From: Bacillota bacterium
GTDB taxonomy: Bacteria > Bacillota > Clostridia > Acetivibrionales > DSM-27016
DNA length: 64,000 nt
Direction: 5' to 3'
NCBI GenBank assembly: GCA_023390115.1
Contig: JAEWDM010000012.1
Span: forward strand, 1 to 64,000
Translations under genes and position numbers: made by a program
Notes under the pieces: generated by a model
Seen by the model: the letters and a program-made list of their open reading frames with translations, nothing else
Database searches by the model: none
What the model was told of the DNA's origin: nothing
Shown here: positions 7,221 to 15,312 of the stretch, piece by piece
Layout of the letters: each line of letters starts with the position of its first letter
How positions within the stretch are numbered: the first letter of the stretch is position 1

Positions 7221-7886
7221 ATGATTTCAATAGACCCTAAGAAAATGGCATCAATGATTGACCATACTCTTTTAAAGCCCGCCGCTGCAAAAGAGCAAAT
7301 ACTTCAATTCTGTAAGGAAGCTATTGAATACCAGTTTGCGTCGGTTTGCGTAAACCCGTGCTTTGTGGGCACAGTCAGCGAAAGGCTGAAGGGCTCTGGC
7401 GTCAAAACCTGCACTGTAATAGGCTTCCCTCTGGGTGCCAACAGTACCTGCGTTAAAGTGTTCGAGGCCTCAAACGCTGTCAGCGACGGGGCTGATGAGC
7501 TTGATATGGTCATAAATACAGGAGCGCTGAAGGAAGGAGACTTAAGCTATGTTGAAAATGATATAGCTCAGGTTGTCAAGGCATCATCAGGTGCAAAAGT
7601 AAAGGTTATACTTGAGACCTGCTTTCTGACCGACGAAGAAAAGGCCATCGCATGCGTTCTGGCAAAAAAAGCGGGGGCGGATTTTGTAAAAACCTCCACA
7701 GGATTCGGCACCGGCGGTGCAGTTGCGGAGGATATTCTTTTAATGAGAAAAACCGTCGGCAGCTCTATGGGCATAAAGGCCTCCGGCGGAATAAGGCATT
7801 TGCAGCAGGCACTGGCAATGCTTGAATGCGGTGCAACCAGAATAGGCACCAGCTCCGGGCTGACAATTATAAACGAAATGCTGTAA
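7221..7886 (+). CDS. deoC: Deoxyribose-phosphate aldolase
   Basis: The 221-residue length and sequence fit bacterial DeoC (class I aldolase): 'IDHTLLKP' near the N-terminus, 'VIGFPLGAN', catalytic Schiff-base lysine in 'ADFVKTSTGF' (K157) and second lysine in 'GIKASGGIR' (K186). It cleaves 2-deoxyribose-5-phosphate to glyceraldehyde-3-phosphate and acetaldehyde in deoxynucleoside catabolism. A purine nucleoside phosphorylase gene lies 4.7 kb away on the other strand. The gene is convergent with mtaD and AAAGGTGG precedes the ATG. Confidence 0.97.
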   Translation: MISIDPKKMASMIDHTLLKPAAAKEQILQFCKEAIEYQFASVCVNPCFVGTVSERLKGSGVKTCTVIGFPLGANSTCVKVFEASNAVSDGADELDMVINTGALKEGDLSYVENDIAQVVKASSGAKVKVILETCFLTDEEKAIACVLAKKAGADFVKTSTGFGTGGAVAEDILLMRKTVGSSMGIKASGGIRHLQQALAMLECGATRIGTSSGLTIINEML

Positions 7887-7907
7887 TACAACGGTATATT
7901 AGAGCAA

Positions 7908-7945
7908 CGGGGACACTTATCTCTTTTACGCAAAAATGTCCCCCG
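7908..7945. repeat. GGGGACA-type palindrome between deoC and mtaD
   Basis: CGGGGACA (7908-7915) and TGTCCCCCG (7937-7945) are near-perfect inverted repeats 21 bases apart. Related GGGACA/TGTCCC palindromes occur at 11691-11731 and, in a different form, at 51257-51305. They can act as terminators for convergent genes and resemble REP-like dispersed elements. Confidence 0.5.
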
Positions 7946-7965
7946 CCATAAGACGCGGCGTCATA

Positions 7966-9276
7966 TTATTTGTTCAAAATCTTTTTTGCTGTTTTTCCTG
8001 CCTCATACATTACCTTTTCCCGATCAATGGTTTTCAGTTCCCCATTCTCCATTAAAACAGCCCCATCCACTATTACGGTACATACATCCGATGCCTGTGC
8101 GGAGTATACTACGGCAGACAACGGATTATTCACAGGGCACAGGTGAGGCTTATCGGTATCAAGTATTATCAAATCGGCCCTCATGCCTTTTTTAATGCAT
8201 CCCGTCTCTTCATGGAAGCCCAGAGCAGAGGCTCCGTTTACCGCAGCCATGTGGAAAGCCTGCCCGGCATTAATAAGCATGGGATTCATGCTCCTGCCCT
8301 TATGTATAAGGGCGGCAAGATTCATTTCCTCAAACATGTTCAGGTTGTTGTTGCTGGCAGCTCCGTCGGTGCCCAGGCAAACATTTATTCCCCGTTCAAG
8401 CATATCGGGTATTTGAGCTATCCCGCTCCCCAGCTTCAGATTGCTGGTGGGATTATGTACGACATTAACCTTTTTACGGCATAAAATATCAAGATCCTCA
8501 GCATCAGGGTGTACACAATGCGCAGCTATAACGGGAACATCAAAAATCCCAAACTCAAGACATGCGCCCACCGGGCTAAGCCCGTATTTCTTTATGCTGG
8601 TCTCCCTTTCCGCCACAGTCTCAAGCACATGTATATGTATCCCTGTGCCAAGCTGACGTGCAAGTGCGGCAGCTTCTCTTAACGGTCCCTCGTCAAAAAG
8701 ATATACGGAATGTATTTCCACATATACCTTAATACGTCCTCCCGCCTTATTGTGCCAACTATTGAAGAAGCCGGTACAACCCTCCTCGTCGACCGATATG
8801 CCGGGATTTCCTCTCACCCCGGAAACAAGCGGTCCTTTGGATATATTGGCCCTTATTCCCGATTCCATAACGGCCCGTGCTACCTCATCCATATGCAGGT
8901 ACATGTCTGCAAAGCAGGTGGTGCCAGACTTAATCATCTCAATAATGCCAAGCATACATCCCCAGTATATGTCCTCCGGGGACAGCAGCCCCTCGGCAGG
9001 AATAATTTTATTAAACAGCCATTCTTCAAGAGACAGGTCGTCTGCGAAATTTCGGAGCACCGTCATGGGGCTGTGTGTATGCGCATTGACAAGCCCAGGC
9101 ATGGCAAGCCTGTTCTTGCCGTCAATAATCTTTTCGGGCTTAAAATCATCAGAAAGCTCCGAGAGCTTGCCTACAGAATATATAATTCCGTCGCTTATGG
9201 CAACATGCCCGTCCCTGATATATGAGTTCAGATCGTTCCCCGTGATAATATCCATATTTTTTAATAAAATATTCAT
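7966..9276 (-). CDS. mtaD: 5-methylthioadenosine / S-adenosylhomocysteine deaminase (amidohydrolase)
   Basis: The 436-residue protein has the metal-dependent amidohydrolase pattern: HTH (in 'LVNAHTHSPM', ~residue 68), His in 'HIHVLET', His in 'VIAAHCVH' and Asp in 'CLGTDGAASNNN'. This arrangement and the 'SPMTVLRNFADDLSLEEWL' segment match the MtaD/SAH deaminase family, which converts SAH to S-inosylhomocysteine or MTA to methylthioinosine. It is followed upstream on the same strand by an HTH-methyltransferase and ahcY, so the group handles SAH. Chlorohydrolase-type homologues (TrzA/AtzB) are the main alternative. GAGG precedes the ATG. Confidence 0.9.
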   Translation of the reverse strand: MNILLKNMDIITGNDLNSYIRDGHVAISDGIIYSVGKLSELSDDFKPEKIIDGKNRLAMPGLVNAHTHSPMTVLRNFADDLSLEEWLFNKIIPAEGLLSPEDIYWGCMLGIIEMIKSGTTCFADMYLHMDEVARAVMESGIRANISKGPLVSGVRGNPGISVDEEGCTGFFNSWHNKAGGRIKVYVEIHSVYLFDEGPLREAAALARQLGTGIHIHVLETVAERETSIKKYGLSPVGACLEFGIFDVPVIAAHCVHPDAEDLDILCRKKVNVVHNPTSNLKLGSGIAQIPDMLERGINVCLGTDGAASNNNLNMFEEMNLAALIHKGRSMNPMLINAGQAFHMAAVNGASALGFHEETGCIKKGMRADLIILDTDKPHLCPVNNPLSAVVYSAQASDVCTVIVDGAVLMENGELKTIDREKVMYEAGKTAKKILNK

Positions 9277-9378
9277 TTTTATAATTCCTCATCATTGCAA
9301 TATATTTATTCCGGTATCCGTCTGTCTTTGATAAACCGGTATAGCTTCGGCCAATTGTCCGCAGTCACTTGACTGAAG

Positions 9379-10194
9379 TCACTTGACCGCAGTCAGTATG
9401 AATATTTTTTTGCTGCCTTTTATTCCCTTGTTTTTGTTTGCACCGGCAGAGTCAAAATCCTTTTCAATTCGGATGTCCCTGAAGCCGGCTTGTATAAACA
9501 GTCCTTCTATTTCTCCCGCATCAAAGCCGGGCCACTTATCATGCATCTTCTCCATAAGAACACGATCCCTGTGCTGTACAAAATCTAAAACAAACGCGCT
9601 TCCTCCGGGCTTTATTACCCTGTACATTTCCTCTATGGCAACTTCCGGCTCTTCTATATGATGAAGGACCATGCTTGCGCATACCATATCCACACTGGAG
9701 TCTTCCAGAGATATTTCACTCCCGTCGGTCAAAACAGTTTCAATATTCTTCAGATTCTCCCGAAAGGCTTTTTTCTCAAGCTCATTAAGCATCCCCTTTG
9801 AGATATCCACCGCAATAACCTTTTTAACCCTTGGGGCTACAGATATTGAAATGTACCCATCTCCTGCCCCAAGATCGACAACTGTCATACCACTGTTTAA
9901 AAGCTCCGTATCCAAAAGCTTTTTCAGTATTTCATCGTCGTAATATCCCTTCCTTAATTCCTCCCACTGCGCCGCAACCTCATTGAAAAACTCCTTTGTT
10001 TCTCCCTCGCTGTCAGAGTATAGCTTGGAATCTCCGGAAGACAGCCATTCTATCAGAGCCTTCCTGCTGAATCTCCATTCTCTGCCTATTTTTCTCGCGG
10101 GGACACTCTCCTCCTTAAGTAATTTTATGAAGGTTTTTACACTCACTCCAAAAAGCTCCGCAGCCTCTTCCATATTGAGTATCTCCCTGTACAT
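9379..10194 (-). CDS. Fusion of an excisionase-type HTH to a SAM-dependent methyltransferase
   Basis: Residues ~1-52 ('ILNMEEAAELFGVSVKTFIKLLKE' ... 'ARKIGREWRFSRKALIEWL') form a complete MerR/excisionase-type DNA-binding domain. After a linker, residues ~95-270 form a class I methyltransferase: motif I 'VVDLGAGDGYIS', 'VIAVDISKGML', motif 'VCASMVLHHIEEPEVAIEEMYRVIKPGG'. The ATG at 10194 has AGAGGT 6 bases upstream; the GTG at 10200 is too close. The gene lies between ahcY and mtaD on the same strand, 32 bases from ahcY. I infer a regulator or enzyme that reads SAM/SAH status; the methyl acceptor is unknown. The stop lies in a short repeated motif (AGTCACTTGAC twice at about 9362-9387). Confidence 0.85.
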   Translation of the reverse strand: MYREILNMEEAAELFGVSVKTFIKLLKEESVPARKIGREWRFSRKALIEWLSSGDSKLYSDSEGETKEFFNEVAAQWEELRKGYYDDEILKKLLDTELLNSGMTVVDLGAGDGYISISVAPRVKKVIAVDISKGMLNELEKKAFRENLKNIETVLTDGSEISLEDSSVDMVCASMVLHHIEEPEVAIEEMYRVIKPGGSAFVLDFVQHRDRVLMEKMHDKWPGFDAGEIEGLFIQAGFRDIRIEKDFDSAGANKNKGIKGSKKIFILTAVK

Positions 10195-10231
10195 GTTCAC
10201 ACCTCTATATCGGTATAGATTTTATTCTGAT

Positions 10232-11476
10232 TCATGCCCAGCTATCCAGATATTTTTTCTGATGATCGGTAAGAGCATCTATTTCCACTCCCCATGCCTC
10301 CAGCTTCATCCTTGCAACCCTTTTGTCTATATCGTCCGGAACATCTATTACTCTTACTCCTGTGCCGCCGTGGCTTTTAAGGATATACTCCGCGCTTAAC
10401 GCCTGAAGCGCAAAGCTCATATCCATTATTTCCGCAGGATGTCCGTCGCCTGCCGCAAGGTTTACCAGCCTTCCCTCGGCAAGAATATTAATCCACCTGC
10501 CGTCAGGCATTTTATAGCCCATAATATTTTTCCTCTGCTCCTTTTTTTCCACCGCCATTCTCTCAAGCTCAGGAATGCAAAGCTCCACGTCAAAATGCCC
10601 GGCATTGCAAAGCACCGCGCCATCCTTCATAACTGCATAATGCTCGCCATAAATAACTCTTTCACAGCCTGTAACAGTGATAAATATGTCTCCGTGTTTT
10701 GCCGCCTCGCTCATCCTCATAACCTTAAACCCGTCCATTATTGCCTCTGCGGCTTTTACAGCATCCACCTCGCAGACTATGACATCCGCCCCGAAGCCCT
10801 TAGCCCTCATTGCGATCCCTTTTCCGCACCATCCATACCCTGCAACCACTACATTCTTGCCCGCAACAATAAGGTTGGTAGTCCTGTTTATTCCGTCCCA
10901 TACAGACTGTCCCGTACCGTACCTGTTATCAAAAAGATATTTGCAATACGCATTGTTTACAGCAACCATGGGAAATTTCAATATCCCTTCCCTCTCCATC
11001 GCCTTAAGCCTTATAACTCCTGTTGTCGTCTCCTCACAGCCGCCCTTTACATGGGGCAGAAGCTCCTTGCGGCTGGTATGCAGGAGATGCACCAGATCTC
11101 CTCCGTCATCGATTATTATATTAGGCTTGCAGTCCAGAGCCTTGTTCAAGTGCTCAAAATACTCTTCCTTTGTGGAATTATACCACGCAAATACATCTAA
11201 GCCGTCCGCCACTAGTCCTGCTGCAACATCGTCCTGTGTGGACAGGGGATTGCTTCCCGTGACAGAAACCTCTCCGCCCCCTGCGGCAAGCAGCTTTGCC
11301 AGGTATGCGGTTTTTGCCTCAAGGTGCACTGAAACGGTAATCCGCACACCCTCAAACGGCTTGGATTTTGCAAATTCACCTTCAAGCGCTCTCAGCAACG
11401 GCATGTTTTTTCTTACCCATTGAATTTTTTGCCTCCCTGATTCAGCAAGGCCGATATCTCTAATAACACTTTTCAT
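10232..11476 (-). CDS. ahcY: Adenosylhomocysteinase (short, archaeal/Thermotoga-like form)
   Basis: The protein shows the SAHase hallmarks: 'VRITVSVHLEAKTAYLAKLLAAGGGEVSVTGSNPLSTQDDVAAGL' region, 'GGCEETTTGVIRLKAM', the paired 'FPMVAVNNAYCKYLFDNRYGTGQS', and NAD fold 'NVVVAGYGWCGKGIA'. At 414 residues it lacks both the internal insertion and the C-terminal Lys/Tyr extension of the longer proteobacterial/eukaryotic enzymes, as in archaeal and Thermotoga forms. It splits SAH to adenosine and homocysteine. The start is ATG 11476 (GGAGG 8 bases away), not the GTG at 11485. It heads the ahcY - HTH-methyltransferase - mtaD group and has a good promoter upstream. Confidence 0.95.
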   Translation of the reverse strand: MKSVIRDIGLAESGRQKIQWVRKNMPLLRALEGEFAKSKPFEGVRITVSVHLEAKTAYLAKLLAAGGGEVSVTGSNPLSTQDDVAAGLVADGLDVFAWYNSTKEEYFEHLNKALDCKPNIIIDDGGDLVHLLHTSRKELLPHVKGGCEETTTGVIRLKAMEREGILKFPMVAVNNAYCKYLFDNRYGTGQSVWDGINRTTNLIVAGKNVVVAGYGWCGKGIAMRAKGFGADVIVCEVDAVKAAEAIMDGFKVMRMSEAAKHGDIFITVTGCERVIYGEHYAVMKDGAVLCNAGHFDVELCIPELERMAVEKKEQRKNIMGYKMPDGRWINILAEGRLVNLAAGDGHPAEIMDMSFALQALSAEYILKSHGGTGVRVIDVPDDIDKRVARMKLEAWGVEIDALTDHQKKYLDSWA

Positions 11477-11589
11477 AAAATCCACCTCCAGCTTATATCT
11501 GCTTAATATTATTTCATCCTGGGAAATTTATGATTCACAATCCACAAAATCAGCTTTTTTATTTCTATAATATAATTATTTCCAGCCTC

Positions 11590-11618
11590 ATTATATAATA
11601 GTTTACTTTACTTATCAA
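11590..11618 (-). promoter_or_regulatory. sigma-A promoter of the ahcY group
   Basis: On the minus strand TTGATA (plus 11613-11618) and TATAAT (plus 11590-11595) are separated by exactly 17 bases, 114 bases before the ahcY start. The leader of about 105 nt shows no riboswitch fold that I can recognise. Confidence 0.65.
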
Positions 11619-11690
11619 CAATAAATTTCTCTTATATTTATCCCTTCTTCATTTATTTTCACTCAATTACTGTCCGTGTAAAAATAAAGG

Positions 11691-11731
11691 GACATTTCCC
11701 GTTTAAAAAAGGAGAAACGTCCCCCTTTTTT
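11691..11731. terminator. GGGACA-type palindrome / terminator beyond punA
   Basis: An imperfect stem pairs AAAGGGACATTTCCC (from ~11687) with the GGAGAAACGTCCCCCTTT arm (from ~11711), followed by a T-run on the plus strand and an A-rich stretch on the other side. It sits just past the punA stop (11749) on the minus strand and can serve as its terminator. Confidence 0.6.
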
Positions 11732-11748
11732 TGAAAATGCCCCATCTG

Positions 11749-12585
11749 TTAAAGCTTTTCCACTACTGCCTTTATAAGCCGTGTGAATTTTCCTTCAACC
11801 TCTTTGGCAGTCTTCATTACCTCTTCATGACTAAGAGGCTGATTTAAAATCCCTGCCGCCATGTTGGTTATACAGGATATCCCCAGTATTTTCATGCCCG
11901 CATGTCCGGCCGTTATGACCTCAGGAACGGTAGACATGCCTACTGCGTCGGCACCCAGTATTCTAAGGGCGTTTATCTCTGCCGGAGTTTCATACATCGG
12001 CCCCTTTGTAAACGCATATATTCCCTCCCGTATCTCTGTACCTGATACTTTCGCAGCGGTTCTGGCCAAATCGGTAAGCTCCCTGCTGTAGGCCTCCGAC
12101 ATGTCGGGAAATCTTACTCCAAACTCACTCACGTTTTTCCCCCTTAACGGCGAGGGACTGAAAAAGCTTATGTGATCCCTTATAAGCATCAGTGTCCCGG
12201 GCTTAAAGTCCTTGTTAACTCCGCCCGCTGCGTTAGTAACAATGAGCTTATCCAGTCCAAGCAGCTTAAAAACTCTTATATGAAAAACAACCTGCGATAC
12301 CTCGTAGCCTTCATAATAGTGAAACCTTCCCTTCATTGCCAATACCGTCCTGCCTCCAAGCCTTCCCGCTATCAGCACTCCCGAATGGCCTTCAACCGTG
12401 GTAACGGGGAAATTAGGTATATCCCTGTAATCTATTTCAGTTGTGTCCTCCATCTCATCAACCAGAGGCCCAAGTCCTGATCCCAGCACAATACCCGCCT
12501 CCGGCTGTATCTTAAGTTTACCTCTTATAAAATCTGCCGCCTCCAGCGCCTTCTTATAAACGTCATCCTTTTGCATGCTTTCCAT
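11749..12585 (-). CDS. punA: Purine nucleoside phosphorylase (trimeric PNP family)
   Basis: The ~278-residue protein shows 'AGIVLGSGLGPLVDEM' (phosphate loop), 'GHSGVLIAGRLGG', 'MKGRFHYYEGY', 'TNAAGGVNKDFKPGTLMLIRDHI', 'GPMYETPAEINALRILGADAVGMSTVPEV' and 'ITNMAAG', all diagnostic of class I PNP/MTAP-like enzymes. The N in 'ISCITNMAAG' is the purine-specific Asn of PNP rather than an MTA-phosphorylase Asp, so inosine/guanosine (and perhaps adenosine products of AhcY/MtaD) are the likely substrates. The ATG at 12585 has GGAGG 6 bases away; the TTG at 12600 is rejected. It closes the purine salvage group with deoC. Confidence 0.95.
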   Translation of the reverse strand: MESMQKDDVYKKALEAADFIRGKLKIQPEAGIVLGSGLGPLVDEMEDTTEIDYRDIPNFPVTTVEGHSGVLIAGRLGGRTVLAMKGRFHYYEGYEVSQVVFHIRVFKLLGLDKLIVTNAAGGVNKDFKPGTLMLIRDHISFFSPSPLRGKNVSEFGVRFPDMSEAYSRELTDLARTAAKVSGTEIREGIYAFTKGPMYETPAEINALRILGADAVGMSTVPEVITAGHAGMKILGISCITNMAAGILNQPLSHEEVMKTAKEVEGKFTRLIKAVVEKL

Positions 12586-12647
12586 ATCAAACCTCCACAA
12601 ACTTTATCTATAGCAATTATACCAACTTTACAATTTATTGCAACAGC

Positions 12648-14036
12648 TTACGTGTTCATAAGAGATATCCTCTTTTGCTCATCGCATATGATTGCTTTTC
12701 TTTTGTTGTCAATAAACGTTGTCATCATTATCTTGCCCTCCCATAAGTCCTTTAAGTGCTTTAATGTCTCATACGCATAGTTGAGCTCCAATTCCCTTCC
12801 CTCATACTGGTGCTCCAGCATAAGGGTATTGTCCTTCTGGACCCATTCAACAATCCTTATTGAAGGGATTCCTCCCATCCCTGAGGAGGCAGCAAGTGTA
12901 TCCCTTATTTTTTTCCAGCCCTCATCATCGGATATCTGGGAGACAAAATAAGCATTGTCACAATTTACATATTCAAACAAATTCATTTCCCTGCACAGCT
13001 CATAGGTAAGATACCTTCTTAAAAAAGACTCGTCTCTCTCCACCTCTCTGACCTCAAAAATTTTCCCGGGATTGTCGGGGTACATTTTCATAAGGCTTTG
13101 AAATATTTTAAAGCCTATATAATATGGATTCACCTGCCCCTTATATGGGCATATAACCTGATTATGCCTTTTAAGAAACTCCATATGCAGCGACTGCGGC
13201 AATTCCAGCCTGTTTAATATAGTATAATGCCACAAGCTGGCCCATCCCTCGTTCATTATCTTTGTCTCAATCTGAGGAATAAAATAAAGAGTCTCCTCCC
13301 TTACCACATCCAGTATATCCCTTTCCCACTCGCTTAGCCTGCCATAGCTTGATACGAAAAGCAGTACGTCCTCCTCAGGCTCTAAGGGTATTTTCTTCAT
13401 GTCAACAGAAATTTCGGGGTTCTGAAGTCTGGGATTAAGCAGCGGATATTCCTCGGCAGGACCGTGCATCTTTTCCAGCATGGCCCTTTTTTTCTCTTCT
13501 TCCGGAATTCTTTTCTCTCCTATTACCCTCACGGTTTGATATTTTAAAGCATGTGCGGAATTTAAAAACTTCTCCACCCTCTGATATCCTATACCGGGAT
13601 CTGCAATATATTCCCGTATTCTGTCGGCATGATTCTTAAACATTTCAACGGTATATTCAGCTCTCGTTCCCGTTTTGAACAGCCTGTTGTTTTTAAAGAA
13701 ATCATTGTGCCCATATACATGAGCAATTGTCAATATTTGTAAAAGAAGAGTGTTATCCTTCATTAAATAAGCAATGCAGGGATCTGAATTTATAACCATC
13801 TCATAGGGCAGCCCCGACATATTATACCTGTTTAATGTTTTCAGCCTTTCATATGCCTTGCCATAGCTCCAGTGAGGATAGTGGGATGGCATACCTATAT
13901 AAGTTTCATATCCCATCATGTCCTCACAGCTTACTATCTCAAACTCCTGATCATAAAAATCAAGGCCTGCCCCCCTGGCAATCTTTTCTATCCTGTCATC
14001 CCATTCCTCAAGCTCTCTCATGCTGTAATCCGTCAA
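12648..14036 (-). CDS. spoVR: SpoVR-family sporulation protein
   Basis: The 462-residue protein matches SpoVR throughout: 'GLDFYDQEFEIVSCEDMMGYETYIGMPSHYPHWSYGKAYE', 'GLPYEMVINSDPCIAYLM', 'AHVYGHNDFFKNN' and 'NEGWASLWHYTILNRLELP'. It appears to start with TTG at 14036, 8 bases after GGGAGG. It is the last gene of the prkA-yhbH-spoVR set, which is conserved in sporulating Firmicutes and also in proteobacteria (yeaG-yeaH-ycgB). In Bacillus SpoVR affects cortex formation; the biochemical role is not established. Confidence 0.96.
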   Translation of the reverse strand: MTDYSMRELEEWDDRIEKIARGAGLDFYDQEFEIVSCEDMMGYETYIGMPSHYPHWSYGKAYERLKTLNRYNMSGLPYEMVINSDPCIAYLMKDNTLLLQILTIAHVYGHNDFFKNNRLFKTGTRAEYTVEMFKNHADRIREYIADPGIGYQRVEKFLNSAHALKYQTVRVIGEKRIPEEEKKRAMLEKMHGPAEEYPLLNPRLQNPEISVDMKKIPLEPEEDVLLFVSSYGRLSEWERDILDVVREETLYFIPQIETKIMNEGWASLWHYTILNRLELPQSLHMEFLKRHNQVICPYKGQVNPYYIGFKIFQSLMKMYPDNPGKIFEVREVERDESFLRRYLTYELCREMNLFEYVNCDNAYFVSQISDDEGWKKIRDTLAASSGMGGIPSIRIVEWVQKDNTLMLEHQYEGRELELNYAYETLKHLKDLWEGKIMMTTFIDNKRKAIICDEQKRISLMNT

Positions 14037-14070
14037 ATATATGCACCTCCCTTCAACTTAGAAAGCCCCT

Positions 14071-15264
14071 CTATTTTTCTCCGTCTTTCTCTAAAAGCCT
14101 TTTAAGAGAATTGAGAAGCTCCTCTTTGTTGGACATTGTAACAACAACAAAGTTTTTGTTTTTGATATTTTTTTGAAACTCTGTCTTTATGGTGCTTCCC
14201 GACGAATAGTAGCCGGGAATAATCTCTCCGTAACCAAATAAATTACACACCTCACACAGCTTTCCGGCAAACTCTATTGCCCTCTTGTTGTCCTCCGTCC
14301 AGTTGTCGCCGTCGCTGCAATGAAAGGCATAAATATTCCAGCTCGCAGGGTTATACCTCTGCTCAATTATCTCAAGGGCTTTTTCATACCCGCTGCTTAT
14401 ATAGGTGCCTCCCGATTCACCCTTATGAAAAAACTCATCTTCATTTACTTCCTTTGCTGTGGTTGTATGTGCCACATATGCAATCTCGACGTTCGAGTAT
14501 TTGAGCCTTATAAACTGATAAAGCAAAAAATAAAAGCTTCTCGCCATATATTTTTTTGTCTGATCCATAGAGCCTGATACGTCCATAATGCATATTATTA
14601 CAGCATTAAAATCCTTCTTATGCTCCTCCCTTACTCTATAGTATCTTAAATCGTCATCCATAAAGGGAAATCTTTTCCTGCAATATTCCTCCGGGTTTTC
14701 ATAATCGCTGTCTTCGAGCTCCTTCCCGGTGCGCTTGTAAGCCTGCACCCTTTTAATCTTTTCCATGACAGAGCGCCTTTTAGCAAGCCTCGGGGGAATT
14801 CCCTTCCTCTGATATCCAATCTTTTTAAGGCTTTTTACAATCTCCAGATCCGAAAGCTTTTTCTTATCTATATCAGGAAGATTTAAATCCTCAAACAAAT
14901 AATTTACCAATTCCTCTATGGTAATCTCGGTTTCATAAATATCCTCACCCTCCTGATTTCCTACCTGCCCGCTGCCGGGAGCTCCCTTGCCTGCTTTATC
15001 CTCCCCTATTTTATCTCCCCTTTTTTCGTTTCCGTCGCCTGTACCGACACCGGAGGAGTTTTTTCCATATATAAATTGATATTCCTTTATACCCTTTATC
15101 GGAATCTTTATTTTCTTATCCTTGCTCTGTCCTATTATGCTTTCCTCGGCTATAATATTGCCCAGATTTTTCTTAATAGCTTCCTCTACCAGCTCCTTAT
15201 GCCGCCTTCTGTCTTCAAACGACCGACCCTTATCACTTCCACTGAACTCTTTAAACACAGCCAT
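14071..15264 (-). CDS. yhbH: YhbH / DUF444 sporulation protein
   Basis: The ~397-residue product begins 'MAVFKEFSGSDKGRSFEDRRRHKELVEEAIKKNL', the hallmark YhbH N-terminus; ATG 15264 has AGAGGTGGG at good distance, so the upstream in-frame codons at 15276 are rejected. A Gly/Lys/Asp-rich linker (~residues 75-110) precedes a VWA-like domain with a MIDAS-type motif 'CIMDVSGSMDQTKKYM' (D-x-S-G-S). It lies 35 bases before spoVR and 37 bases after prkA and is a usual partner of the PrkA kinase. Confidence 0.96.
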   Translation of the reverse strand: MAVFKEFSGSDKGRSFEDRRRHKELVEEAIKKNLGNIIAEESIIGQSKDKKIKIPIKGIKEYQFIYGKNSSGVGTGDGNEKRGDKIGEDKAGKGAPGSGQVGNQEGEDIYETEITIEELVNYLFEDLNLPDIDKKKLSDLEIVKSLKKIGYQRKGIPPRLAKRRSVMEKIKRVQAYKRTGKELEDSDYENPEEYCRKRFPFMDDDLRYYRVREEHKKDFNAVIICIMDVSGSMDQTKKYMARSFYFLLYQFIRLKYSNVEIAYVAHTTTAKEVNEDEFFHKGESGGTYISSGYEKALEIIEQRYNPASWNIYAFHCSDGDNWTEDNKRAIEFAGKLCEVCNLFGYGEIIPGYYSSGSTIKTEFQKNIKNKNFVVVTMSNKEELLNSLKRLLEKDGEK

Positions 15265-15312
15265 TATCCATCCCACCTCTTACGCCGGCTTCTCCAACAA
15301 ATATACAATTCT

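Noticed and set aside
8143..11423. Long plus-strand open frames overlapping mtaD, the HTH-methyltransferase and ahcY
   Set aside because: They are shadows on the opposite strand of well-supported genes, without ribosome sites or family matches.
11486..11589. SAM or SAH riboswitch in the ahcY leader
   Set aside because: The leader is AT-rich and I could not form the known SAM-I or SAH folds; only an ordinary promoter is supported.
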